Assembly: GCA_021613535.1 (NCBI GenBank)
Contig: CP075493.1
Location: forward strand, 8,804,001 to 8,868,000
DNA from: Adineta vaga
Lineage: Eukaryota > Rotifera
Direction: 5' to 3'
Length of the DNA stretch: 64,000 bases
Both the position numbers and the translations under genes were made by a program. Below are positions 12,801 through 22,355 of this stretch, piece after piece. The notes beneath the pieces are model-generated. The model was given only the letters and a program-made list of their open reading frames with translations. It had not been told where the DNA came from and did no database searches. Position 1 is the first letter of the stretch; every line of letters begins with the position of its first letter.

Positions 12801-15800
12801 TCAATCAATATGTTTTTTCTTATGTTTTACGAAATAGAAAGAAAATTTACCTGTTTCATCTTCGGAATCAGTTAATGGATGTTCTTCATGAGAAACTTCT
12901 GGTGCTTGAATCTATATTAGACGAAAGCATAAAATTATCGAATACACTTTTTTTTAACGAATCTCTACCTTATAACGTTCTTCAGTAATTAATTCATGTT
13001 TGCTAGCAATTGTTGTTTCAGTAACAACTTTAAGTTCTTCAACCACAGAAATATAACCGAGACGTTGTGCAATAGACAAAGCAGTCATTCCATGCTAGAA
13101 AAAAAAAGATCATTAAGAGAAACCAATTTGTTTGATTTTTTTTACTTTATTTGTTTTGTTTGGTGATGCACCATGTTCGAGTAATAATTTAACAATCATA
13201 ACATGGCCTTGTTGAGCAGCAGAGTGAAGTGGTGTAAACATAAGCTTAAAAATAAATAAGAAAAATACTATTTATGTATGAAATTGTACGCTTTCATTTA
13301 TACGTTTGTTTCAATGTTAACATTGGCACCTAGTTGGAGTAAATATCGAACCATATTGATTTGACCGAAATGACAAGCAACATGTAAACTTGTATAACCA
13401 CTCTAGAAATGAAATATATTTGCAATCGAATACAATTTTTCCCAAGAGTATGCTGTCTTTCATCATTAATCAAACTCATATCTGTATGTGACAAATGTCA
13501 ATCTATGATGATTATTCTTGCAAATAAATTTTTGATTGGATCTCAACACTGAAAAAGATATTCTCTACTTATTCACTTACAAGTGTTTGTGCATTAGTAT
13601 CAGCATGTTTATTTACTAATGCTTCAGCACATTTAACTCGATCTTCTTGTGCACATAGATGTAATGGTGTTAGATGACATTTCGATGCAATATTTGGATC
13701 AGCATGATTAGCCAAAAGAAGATAAGTCATATCTGAATGACCATCTTGACAACTTAAATGTAATGGTGTAAAACCACCTGATGATTGGGCATTAGTATTG
13801 GCATTATATTCCAATAACATTTCAGCAATATCTAATGCATTTTTCTTTGCAGCAATATGTAAGGGTGTATAACCATTTCGTGCTGTCACATGTGGACTTG
13901 CACCATGTTGTAAGAGAAGAAGTGCAACATTTCCATGATTATAATGAACAGCACAATGTAATGGAGTTAAATCATTCTAGATGAATATATTGATTTGAAT
14001 TCAAACTAATTGATATAGACTTATATCGAATAAAGACTTACTTTGCCTTGAATATCTGGTGTTGCACCTTTTTGTAAAAGAAGATTAGCAACTTTAATAT
14101 TTCCATATTTACTACAAATATGTAAGGCAGAGAAATTTCTCTAGAATAAAATAATATCTTTCAATATGATATTCTTCATCGCAAAAACAATCAAAACATA
14201 CTTTTGTAAATAAATTCAAATTAGCTCCATGATCAATTAATAAACTAGCAATTTCTTCATGACCTTCTTTTGCTGCAATATGTAAACTTGAATAGCCATC
14301 CTTTGTTTCATTATCAACAAATGCATTTGCTTTCAATAATAAATTGACAATTTCAATATTTCCCAATCGTGTTGCTAGATGTAAACATGTTTGTGCTTCT
14401 TTTGCTTTTGCGTCAACTGTTGCGCCAAAACGAAGTAATGTTTGAACAATATCAACTTGATTATTTCGTGTTGCTAAATGTAATGGTGTCTCACCGCGAA
14501 TAGTTACGGCATCAATATTAGCTCCATGTTGCAAAAGATAAACCACAATATCATGACTACCAACAAATGCTGCAACATGTAGACTAGTTAAACCTGATTC
14601 TGTTTTTCCTTCAATATCCGCATCATTTGAAATCAATAATTCAACTAATTTTAAACGATTCTTTTTACATGCTATATGTAAACATGAAAAACCATTAAGA
14701 GCTTTCGCATTGACATCAGCACGACGTTCACATAAAAGTTTCGCGACATTATAATTTCCACAATGAGATGCTACATGTAAAGCAGAAAGATAATCCTTTA
14801 AGAGACAAAATAAAGAAAGAAATGCTGAAGAGAAATAAAGACTAATAAACGAACCGAGCTAACATCATCTACTAAAGTTGATTTATAATAGAGTAAAATA
14901 CGTGCCGCATCAACATGATCACCTTGTGCAGCTAAAATATCAATGAAATTTATTTACAAATAAAACAAAAAGTCATCGGTTATTTAATATTACATACCCA
15001 TATGTAATGCAGAGAGACCATTTTTTGTTTTTGCTCCAAATGGAGCACCACTTTCAAGTAACAAATCAACTACTTGATCATGACCTGATCGTGCCGCACA
15101 ATGAAGTGGTGCTAATAGAATAACAAATCATATTTTCTTTGTAAACTTGTCAATCAAACTTACTGAGACCATCTTTTGTTTTTGCATCAATCTGGGCGCT
15201 CTTTTCAAGTAGTAATTTGACAAGATTTTCTTTGCCCCATTTCGATGCGACATGTAGTGGTGTAATATTTTGCTACAAAAAGGAAAGAAAACATGGTTTG
15301 CAACGATCGATCTTAGTATTAAAAAGGTCAATAATGCGCTGACAGATTCATCTTAACAGAAATGTAATCTAATCTGTATCGAATGATGAAAGAGATTGAT
15401 CAAATGAATAACTATATAATTTTCACTAGGAACAATCATTTACTTCTTAGATTCTTTGAAATATTTCAATCTAGAAAATATCTAGGTCATGGTTCAACAA
15501 TAGCATAGTGTCTAAGAAATTAGAAACTTCATCTTCAATTCAATTGTGAGGAGATAATAGAGTCAAAACAAGTAGACAAAAGCATTCTTCAGTTTGAAGT
15601 GCACTCCAAAAGTTCTTTGAAGATTTTTCTTCTTTTCTTACACTAGCTGCATAATTGACATCCGCGCCACGAGCAATTAACAATTGTGCCACTTCCAAAT
15701 TACCATAATGAGCTGCGATATGTAACGGAGTAAATCCGGACTAATAAAATAAAGCGAAAAGACATTATTTATAAATAATCCATTCAATCAATTAATTAGA

Positions 15801-18108
15801 TTTCGTTTAAAATACATGCAAGATAAACTACTTCGGTATTTTTTTTGGTCTGATATATTTTTTTTTATGAACTACTGAAATTAGTAATGGGTTAATTGAA
15901 CATTTACAAAATAGATATTACGACTATGCTTACTCTGCCAAGCTGAAAAAAAGAGAAAAATTAGATACAGTGTTAAAACTGAGACAACAGTTAAAAAATA
16001 GAGAGTAACGATTTACACCACCAACGAAAATGACAACAATAGTAATAAAATAATGCAAAAACAGACACCATCAACAGACTCCAAATAAACAAACCTTTGT
16101 TGTACAATTGACAAAACCTCCTTCCTAATTATCTCCGATTTTTTGCATGAAAAATTGAATTTATTTCTAAACAACTCTACATACCTTATAATTCAAATCT
16201 GGTTGAGTATCGCCTTGTAAAAGTAAAGCAGCAGCTTTTGTGTCATTCTTTTTGGCAGCAATATGTAATGCTGGAAGGCGTACTTTTGAACCTTTAGAAT
16301 CATTTTCTAAAAGAATAGCCACTACTTTATCATGACCTTGTTGTAGACTAACAGCCAACGGTGTAAATCCATCCTTGAAAATGATCAAAACAATCAATAG
16401 ACAAATTTCGATACAGAAGTCAATGTTTACCTCAGTAGCTAAACTTTGATTAGCGCCATTAGCGAGCAGAAATTTCACCACTTCAATATGATTCTCCTCT
16501 AGATCAATTATATCAATAATTATTTGTTTGTTTTTGTCTTTTTTTTGCAAAACAATACTCACGTGCAGCCATATACAGAGGAGAAAATCCATTCTGTGAT
16601 TGACAATTAATATTAGCATTGTATTTAACTAAAAGTTTAACAACTTCTTCTTGCCCAGCTAATGATGCAATATGAAGAGCTGTATTTCCTTTCTAGAAAA
16701 ACAATAAGATTATATTGATTTTCGATTCGATATTATTTTTGTTTTCTTCTTGTCTTAAACTGACCTTTGTCGCTGCATTAACATTAGCACCACGAGAAAG
16801 AAGTTCTTGAACAATATTTACATGACCCTCTCTAGAGAAAAGAAAGAAAGAAATAAAATATACAGATCATCACTTGTCTTCAAAAGAAGTTACTTTGATG
16901 CTAGATGTAATGCATTCAATCCATTCTAAACATAAGAAAAGAGAAGAATCTATTTGTATATTTTTCTTTCTCAATAAAGAAATTCTTTCACATACAGCAT
17001 TGCTTGTATTGATATCAACTGATGATCGAAGGTATTCCAAAACCTTCTCTAAATTTCCTGCTCGCGCTGCTCGTAAAAATCCTGAATTTCCATCAGACTA
17101 AAATTATATCAAATAGACATTTTCATTCGATTATATAATCAATAGACAAGCATCAAGATTATTTTATTGTATACACATGTCGACACATATAAATGTCTCG
17201 ACAGATATATCTGATCTGAGTTATAAAAAATAACGAGAGAATACATTTCAGACACACGCAAACAAATACATACTCATTCTTATCTCAAATCGCTTTGTTA
17301 TTCATTAGACCTGGTTAAAGATAATGTTTTCCGGTTAGAATAACCGAAAAAAACAAATAAGAAAGTTAATGGTAAATTACGCGATTTACATACATACATA
17401 CATATTATTTACTAAAAGGCAATCAGTTGTGATTAATCGATGCAGTATGCACGAGTTTCTTTTTTTATATGATTCAATCAGAAATGCACAAATTGTTAAA
17501 TATTACTTACGAAGTTGCATTCAAGATTATTCAACGAATGTCGACCCATAATATCAATCTTCTCTTAGATGAACGAATAAACTTGCCGTCGTAATCGGAT
17601 AAGAATAACTGAGACGACGCTGAGATAAATTAAAGAAGAAACTAATGCATAATTCTTGTTACACTATGCTTTTTTCTTCTTCGCTTCTCTTTTTGCTTAT
17701 GTGTGGATGTGAGAGAGTGCTAAATCGAAGAGTATTTCTTCTCCAAAAAAAAACAACAACGAACAATAGAAGAGAGAATTGAAAGAGGAAATAGAACAAG
17801 CAATCAATAGTAATATAGTAGTTACTAAATAAACCCATCGAACAATGTTTTCAATCTAATGTGTTTATCATATATCTATATATAGATTGATTGACTAACG
17901 AGACTGAAGTAAAGGGTAAAAAAATAAGTGTTCTATTAGAAAAAAAACGGATATGTAGCCGACGGATGTATTGACTCACACACGAAAATAAATAATGTCC
18001 TTCATCATGAACGAGATAATATGGCCTTTTGACCGATTAGAAAAAGATGTAAAATATCCAGATATATAGTTTTCAAGAAAATGAGAAACATTTACATACC
18101 GCAGTCAT
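1..18108 (-). CDS. ANK: Giant ankyrin (ANK repeats-ZU5-UPA-death domain-long tail), 3' end outside window
   Basis: This encodes a membrane-skeleton adaptor that links membrane proteins (ANK repeats) to spectrin (ZU5). Reading down from the shared second exon (16996-17097, [20 protein letters not shown]), I count about 23 ANK repeats to roughly 13.0 kb, for example [20 protein letters not shown] and [20 protein letters not shown]. The ZU5 region (about 12.0-10.75 kb) has [32 protein letters not shown] and [19 protein letters not shown]. The UPA domain (10.13-10.70 kb) has [16 protein letters not shown] and [14 protein letters not shown]. The death domain (about 9.31-9.91 kb) has [20 protein letters not shown] and [20 protein letters not shown]. 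The order matches UNC-44, Drosophila Ank2 and vertebrate ANK1-3. A long low-complexity tail follows. Tail exons 5304, 5121-5008, 4880-4836, 3609-767 and 676 down keep matching splice phases, which ties the tail to this gene. The start used here is a 9-nt coding exon (M-T-A, 18100-18108); alternatives are listed separately. The 3' end lies below base 1. Confidence 0.93.
767..3609 (-). other. ANK: Ankyrin tail segment 2: 948-codon exon with two internal repeat families
   Basis: This is a single long exon, acidic and Ser-rich. It carries three copies of an LIPE-x(9-11)-F-[FY]-EGD motif (about 2464-2205). It also carries three copies of a K-S-x-x-E-L-x-x-L-V-x-E-L heptad-like helix (about 1318-970). 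The acceptor read at 3609 continues the phase-1 codon of the exon at 4836-4880. The donor GTAAGAAG follows base 767 in phase 0 and joins the exon starting at 676. It has no start codon of its own with a promoter-like context, so I treat it as part of the ankyrin gene. A separate gene remains possible. Confidence 0.7.
3610..4835 (-). other. Ankyrin tail intron with simple repeats
   Basis: This 1.2 kb intron between tail exons is made of A- or T-rich runs, a GAT/GGT tract near 3780-3825 and a long GAA microsatellite near 4395-4430. The open frames here are low complexity (poly-E, poly-F, poly-S) on both strands and I do not regard them as coding. Confidence 0.6.
4395..4430 (+). repeat. (GAA)n microsatellite
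   Basis: About ten tandem GAA units are followed by GAG/GGA-rich sequence, inside an ankyrin intron. Confidence 0.9.
5008..9150 (-). other. ANK: Ankyrin tail segment 1: disordered, Ser/Thr-rich, Pro motifs
   Basis: These exons follow the death domain: about 9204-9260 ([19 protein letters not shown]), about 8894-9150, about 8600-8805 ([20 protein letters not shown]), 8361-8447, 6961-7152, 5304 to about 6868, and 5008-5121. The largest is rich in Ser, Thr and Pro and has two class-I-like SH3-binding motifs, PPPPTKPPR and PIPPAKPPR. The segment is expected to be unstructured, as are neuronal ankyrin tails. No recognised folded domain was seen. Confidence 0.75.
7153..8360 (-). other. Ankyrin tail intron, 1.2 kb
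   Basis: This is non-coding sequence between the exon ending at 8361 and the exon starting at 7152. It contains a CTT/TTC-rich tract near 7455-7520 and a GAAAA tract near 7675-7700. I see no gene in it on either strand. Confidence 0.6.
12007..12027 (-). CDS. ANK: 21-nt microexon at the N-terminal edge of ankyrin ZU5
   Basis: This is a 21-nt exon between a CTAG acceptor and a GTAAGT donor, encoding ERFQCR plus split codons. The upstream exon (about 12157-12300) ends in phase 2 after ITKPRHGG. The microexon supplies the missing base, and its own trailing TC joins the A of the exon at about 11870 to give [13 protein letters not shown], the expected ZU5 start. Without it the phases do not join. 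Confidence 0.7.
15275..15645 (-). other. Ankyrin ANK-repeat intron
   Basis: This intron lies between the exon encoding [20 protein letters not shown] and the exon encoding [20 protein letters not shown]. It is longer than its neighbours and I see nothing coding in it. Confidence 0.5.
15934..15942 (-). CDS. ANK: Possible 9-nt ankyrin microexon (L-G-R)
   Basis: CTTGGCAGA lies between a polypyrimidine acceptor (TTTTTTTCAG) and a GTAAGC donor, within the intron between the exon ending QPDLNYK and the exon starting [13 protein letters not shown]. All three are phase 0. Vertebrate ankyrins carry a short insert at the same place before their [13 protein letters not shown] repeat, so a tiny variable exon here is plausible. 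It is unproven. Confidence 0.25.
17511..17549 (-). CDS. ANK: Alternative ankyrin first exon ([13 protein letters not shown])
   Basis: This is a 39-nt open exon starting with ATG (17549) and encoding 13 residues, [13 protein letters not shown]. It is followed at once by a GTAAGT donor. It ends in phase 0, and the shared ankyrin exon starting at 17097 also begins in phase 0 (SDGNSGF), so the two join cleanly. It is the closest candidate start exon to the ANK repeats. Confidence 0.6.
18100..18108 (-). CDS. ANK: Alternative ankyrin first coding exon (M-T-A)
   Basis: ATG-ACT-GCG is followed by a GTATGT donor. It contributes only three residues and ends in phase 0, compatible with the shared exon at 17097. 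A coding exon this short is weak evidence alone; the good donor and the correct phase are what support it. Confidence 0.4.
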
Positions 18109-18115
18109 AATGTAC

Positions 18116-20777
18116 GAAATAAAATGATTGACATTTGTGAAGATTCTTTGTTTTTATTCGTATGTCTCGTGTTTGAACGTAAGAAAAGAGAAGATTAAAA
18201 TGTACAAATGTGTGTATGTCTTGAGGAGAGAGCAAAACGAAAGAGAGCAAGAGAAAGAGAAAGAAGGAAAGAGAATTTTTCCTGGCAGTATTGCTCTCTC
18301 GTCAACGAGTCAGACAGACATCGAATCGTGAGCGTGTGAACATGACGAGTGCACAAGCACTACTTTCCTTTTTCTGTTGTTGTTGTGTTCTTCATTCGTT
18401 CTTTTCTTATTAGGACGCGCACTTTTGCTAGTGATGGTGATGGTAGAGCGGAGATTCTCTTTTCCTATCATAAAGAAATTGAACTCAAGCTAGCAACAGA
18501 AAGACAGAGAGAGAGAACATCTGTTCAAATGAATAAGACAAAAACTTGAAAACAAAGGAATGAACAGGAACAACACATGCTATATTTTCATTATTATGTG
18601 TAACACTTGAAATAAAAAAGATTATCATTGATTTTTTTTAAACTAATTTCTTTTTGTTTTGTCTTCTATGTTGTTTGAGATTCATTGAAAATCTTAACTA
18701 ACTTATTGTTCTGTTTCGTCGAACAGACATATAGACAGAGATGGATATATTTCCATATAAAGAGAGAAAGAAATGTGGTTAGATACATATACAACGTGTG
18801 CACGACTAGTATCAAGGGAAATATCGTTTCTATGTTGTATGGGAATAGAAGAGAAATGATGGGTTTGACGTGGTCTATAAGCTTATATATAATTACTCCT
18901 CTGTGCTGTTAAAAAGGCATCACCATTCTCAAACTCATTATATCGATCTAGCCAATATTTTTTCGAGAAGAAAAAAAAATTTGTTGCTCTTCTTTTTGAT
19001 CTCGGATTTCAATAAATTAACAATTATAAGAGGAGAGCGAGAGAGTCAATAAGAATTATTCCTGGTGGAAGATAAGTATGTCATTCAATATGTACACTTG
19101 TTCGAGCAAATCTCACTTGATAATAATGATATGGGTAATTGGCTGCAGGTAACGGCGGTAGTTTGATACTTGATGGTCGAGAAATGGAAACGTCGCGAAG
19201 TTCTTTTGTAAAATTACTGGACATCTTTTTATGTCAGGCAGTTAGTCAAAACATGACACGAGTCGGTTTGATTATCTTCGAAGAGTAACAAGAGTCGATC
19301 TGGCATCGAATACAAGGAAATACAAAACAAGCAATTCTTCTCTATCGTTGCGTTCTTAGATTCTTCGAATAACGCTGCTTGATGTCTTGCAATGTTGTTG
19401 TTAATAATCATCCGTCATCATCTGTTGACACAAGCCTAGCAGAAGTAGCAACGGCTAGTCGTAGGACGATTCTTATTCTCGCACCATTCTCATCATCATC
19501 ATCATCATCTTCTTCTTATTCTTCGATTCGTTCTTCTTGCCTGTCTCGTTTTTCTTCTTTTGCTACTGCTTCTTCTTTTTTTCGCTCTTGCACTTCCCTC
19601 TAGGATTAAATATAGAATTGTTCGTTAACGAGAGCGTAAGGCATAACGTTATGACAACGTCGAATAGTAACTAAAACCAATAAGTTGAAACGGGAACTGA
19701 AGTGGGGATAAGAAATGGATGAAGATGATTATAACAATATATTGTAACGATGAAGAGAAACCAATAACGACGTCATTCACTAGTCGCTTAATTTCATTAG
19801 GACTTCTGTTCTTCTTCTTTTCATCGTTCAAAAAAAAACGTCAATCGATCAAATGATCAGTTTTTCTTTCATCATCAGACAGGATATGAAATACAAATTT
19901 CTCCCTTTGTTCCCTAAGGTAAATTGATCATGTTTTGAATGTTAACAAGAAAAAACAAAGAATGGTACTCATGCACATCGACGAAACTAATCAAAAGTAA
20001 TCTTAATTTCGAACAGGTCATCTTAATATTAATAATGATATCATGTGTATATGTGCACATATGATTAAGGACAGACAGTTTAGCTCTTTGTATATATTTA
20101 ATGAAGGTGAAAGATATGATCAGATTGACTGACATCTGGATACATTGAGCTCTGATCATTCATCATTCTGTATTCTTAGATCAATATTATTGACTGTACT
20201 AACACTCATTTAGCAAGTCTTTCATTCTTTCTTTTGCCATCTATGCTTTTTACTAACGCGAATACAATTCTATATTTGATGACATGACGATCAAGAGAAT
20301 ATGATACATAAGTAAACATTGAATAAAAAGAGAAAAGAAAGGATCATATACTCATCATCGAACGAGCGCGTGCGTCCGTATAAGAGCGGGAATTGAATCA
20401 GATGGAGTGGAGAAATAAGTATTTGTTTTTTTCCGATGCGAATAAAAACAGCAGTGGTTTATGTACATAAAATTATTTATTGAAAAAAAAAATCTAAATA
20501 TTAATAATTATCACTTTGAACAAGAAAATGTTCACACCATCTTCATAATGTGTCAAAACTGTCATTGTCATACTTGACAAAATCCAGTTTTATATGTGAT
20601 TGCTAAGAAGAATCTCCTATAATTTTAACAGAAAACAGAAGGAAAGCAAAGAAACTAAACACTATGTCATAGAAATCAATTCGAATAGTCCTTAGTGTAT
20701 ACGTAAGTTACATTACAAAGTACTATCGCGATAAAGTCCACCAGTTGTTTTCATTCTCATGAAATCAGTACTCTGAA
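18116..20777. other. Long non-coding 5' region or intron of ankyrin
   Basis: This region is AT-rich with purine tracts (GAGA near 18230-18270 and 18500-18515) and TCATCA/TTCTTC tracts near 19490-19580. Short open frames are present on both strands but they are low complexity and match no family I know. It probably holds promoter and intron sequence for the alternative ankyrin starts. Confidence 0.45.
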
Positions 20778-20786
20778 TATATAAAA
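20778..20786 (+). promoter_or_regulatory. TATA box of the cystatin-like gene
   Basis: TATATAAAA lies 67-75 nt before the ATG at 20853, a normal spacing for a TATA-driven animal gene with a short leader. Confidence 0.55.
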
Positions 20787-20852
20787 CCTAGTGTATTCAC
20801 TATGTAACTTTACTCCTGAAAATTCATTTTCAAAATAAGCTTGAAAACAAAC

Positions 20853-21179
20853 ATGTTTAAACTTTTCGTTATCTTATCTATGTTCATGACCATTCAAGGT
20901 CAACTTCCTGGTGGTTTTACCAATCGTCCAGATCTTGTTAAAGCTGACGCTACACGAACTATGGTTCGTTTAGCTGTTACTGATTTAAAAGAAAAACAAA
21001 ATCTTCTCGTCTCACCAGTCAATGTTGTCAATGTTGCCACACAAGTTGTCAACGGAATCAACTATCGTATTGTTTTCACAGCTCGTTCCCCTTCATCTTC
21101 TGGTTTTCTTACATGCACAACAAAAATCTATCAACAATTTAGCGGTCTTCAATCCGTTTCATCAGTTATTTGCTCTTAA
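20853..21179 (+). CDS. Secreted single-domain cystatin-like cysteine protease inhibitor
   Basis: This is a single-exon gene of 108 residues. The first ATG (20853) opens a signal peptide, MFKLFVILSMFMTIQG, with predicted cleavage before QLPGG. The mature protein shows cystatin hallmarks. These are a Gly near the N-terminus (LPGGF), the first hairpin loop QVVNG (consensus QxVxG) followed by INYRIVF, and two late cysteines about 20 residues apart (LTCTTK and VICS), as in type-2 cystatins. The Pro-Trp of the second binding loop is not evident, so target range may differ. The gene has a TATA box upstream and AATAAA at 21203-21208. It sits on the strand opposite to ankyrin, between that gene's candidate first exons. 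The likely role is extracellular or lysosomal inhibition of papain-like proteases. Confidence 0.8.
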   Translation: MFKLFVILSMFMTIQGQLPGGFTNRPDLVKADATRTMVRLAVTDLKEKQNLLVSPVNVVNVATQVVNGINYRIVFTARSPSSSGFLTCTTKIYQQFSGLQSVSSVICS

Positions 21180-21202
21180 AATATGAAAAAATCTATTTGA
21201 AA

Positions 21203-21208
21203 AATAAA
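21203..21208 (+). terminator. Poly(A) signal of the cystatin-like gene
   Basis: AATAAA lies 24 nt after the stop codon at 21177-21179. Confidence 0.55.
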
Positions 21209-21634
21209 TTTCGATTATCATATCTTATCTTTAATATTCTATTCACCTTGAATAAGAACCATGAAAACATTTTTTTGCCCAAAGGAGTTTACATTTTCGA
21301 AACTCTACCATCTGCTTCAATTCTCAAGACAGATATGCCTTATAGTTTTCTTTCTAAATCAGATTTTCTTTCAAAATAGAAATGATTAAATATGCTAATA
21401 TTCTTAACATTTAATTATACAAGGTAAACTATCGAATGAGTTGTATCATTATCACGATTTCTATTATATAACTAAAATAATTACGATGTTCTATATCAAT
21501 CAAATCGATTTCAATCTCAGTTTTTTTCTCCAACTATGGTATTAAGTTTCGCTTATATGAATCGTCTTAAGTACGATAATCCTTATTACAACAGATAAAT
21601 ATTCAAAAGAATAGCAAAAACAATTTTTTTTTAC
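21209..21634. other. Non-coding spacer after the cystatin-like gene
   Basis: AT-rich sequence. I see no gene in it. It is part of the proposed 5' intron of ankyrin on the minus strand. Confidence 0.4.
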
Positions 21635-21700
21635 CATTAAATTATTAGTTGTGCTTGATGGAACTGTTGTATCTTCCTGTTCTTCAATATTCACGACCAT
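21635..21700 (-). CDS. ANK: Candidate alternative ankyrin first exon (acidic 22-residue N-terminus)
   Basis: This is a 66-nt open exon starting with ATG at 21700 and encoding MVVNIEEQEDTTVPSSTTNN followed by L-M, then a GTAAAA donor. It ends in phase 0, so it could splice to the shared ankyrin exon at 17097. The stretch just upstream (CATACAG, then TCCTAG) contains a stop in the phase coming from the 22107-22205 exon. It therefore looks like an alternative to that exon, not a continuation of it. The cystatin-like gene lies on the other strand in the intervening intron. Confidence 0.4.
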
Positions 21701-22106
21701 GTCTAGGACTGTATGTTAGATAGGCGAACTATAGAAGCATATGAAATGACGTGCCGTTGCTTTTTCCTCCCTCCCTCTCTCTCTCTCTCTCTTCGTTGTT
21801 AATGCTTTGTTTCCACTTTTCTAATATTATAGAAAAACTCTCATGCGCATTGGATTGACTGTCTTTCTTTTCCTTTTTCCTTTTCCTGTATTGGCGTCAT
21901 ATATTGAGCAGAACGTTCGCTCTAACATTCAATCCATAATTCATCTGAGACACATAAGAACACAAGAAAATGCAATGACAAATATGAAAAAAAAAGTGGC
22001 TCAAACTTCTTCGCTAGTTTTTTTTATCAGCTTCTAGTGTTGATCGTTGTGCTATGATTTCTTTTCTTTCACTACTAGAGAAAGAAATAAAAAAGAGAGA
22101 TCTTAC

Positions 22107-22205
22107 CGTATTATTCTGTTGTACTGATGAAGTGTATGCCGAAGTGTAATAAATTGGACTCGTTCCGGGAGGACCATGATCAATATAAGTCGGACTTGAT
22201 AACAT
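22107..22205 (-). CDS. ANK: Candidate distal ankyrin first exon (MLSSPTYIDHGPPG...)
   Basis: This is a 99-nt open exon encoding 33 residues beginning MLSSPTYIDHGPPGTSPIYY. It ends in phase 0 before a GTAAGA donor. The ATG directly abuts a strong 3' splice acceptor (TTTTTTCCAG). Its 5' end is therefore made either by cis-splicing from an unseen leader exon or by spliced-leader addition. It lies 150 bp downstream of the ATAD3 stop on the same strand. Joining to ankyrin is inferred from phase and strand; it could instead be part of a short independent transcript. Confidence 0.45.
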
Positions 22206-22265
22206 CTGGAAAAAACGAAGATAACAAACTGGGTAATTGTTTTGTGAGCGGAAAAAAACTACTGT

Positions 22266-22271
22266 TTTATT
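22266..22271 (-). terminator. Poly(A) signal between ATAD3 and the distal ankyrin exon
   Basis: AATAAA on the minus strand lies 85 nt after the ATAD3 stop and about 60 nt before the acceptor that abuts the next ATG at 22205. Confidence 0.5.
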
Positions 22272-22355
22272 GTTCTTAAACAAGAAAAGAAAAAGAAACA
22301 CTGTGAAATCACTGCAGTGAACACACAAAAGTAAATTAGCCTAAGAGAGATTTGT

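Noticed and set aside
18128-19052. Plus-strand frames of 60-75 residues in the ankyrin 5' region
   Set aside because: Biased low-complexity composition, no coding pattern across neighbouring introns, no match to any family.
19379-19603. Ser-rich 74-residue plus-strand frame, and a charged minus-strand frame in the same place
   Set aside because: Produced by a TCA/TTC repeat tract; the minus-strand reading hits a stop after a short charged run.
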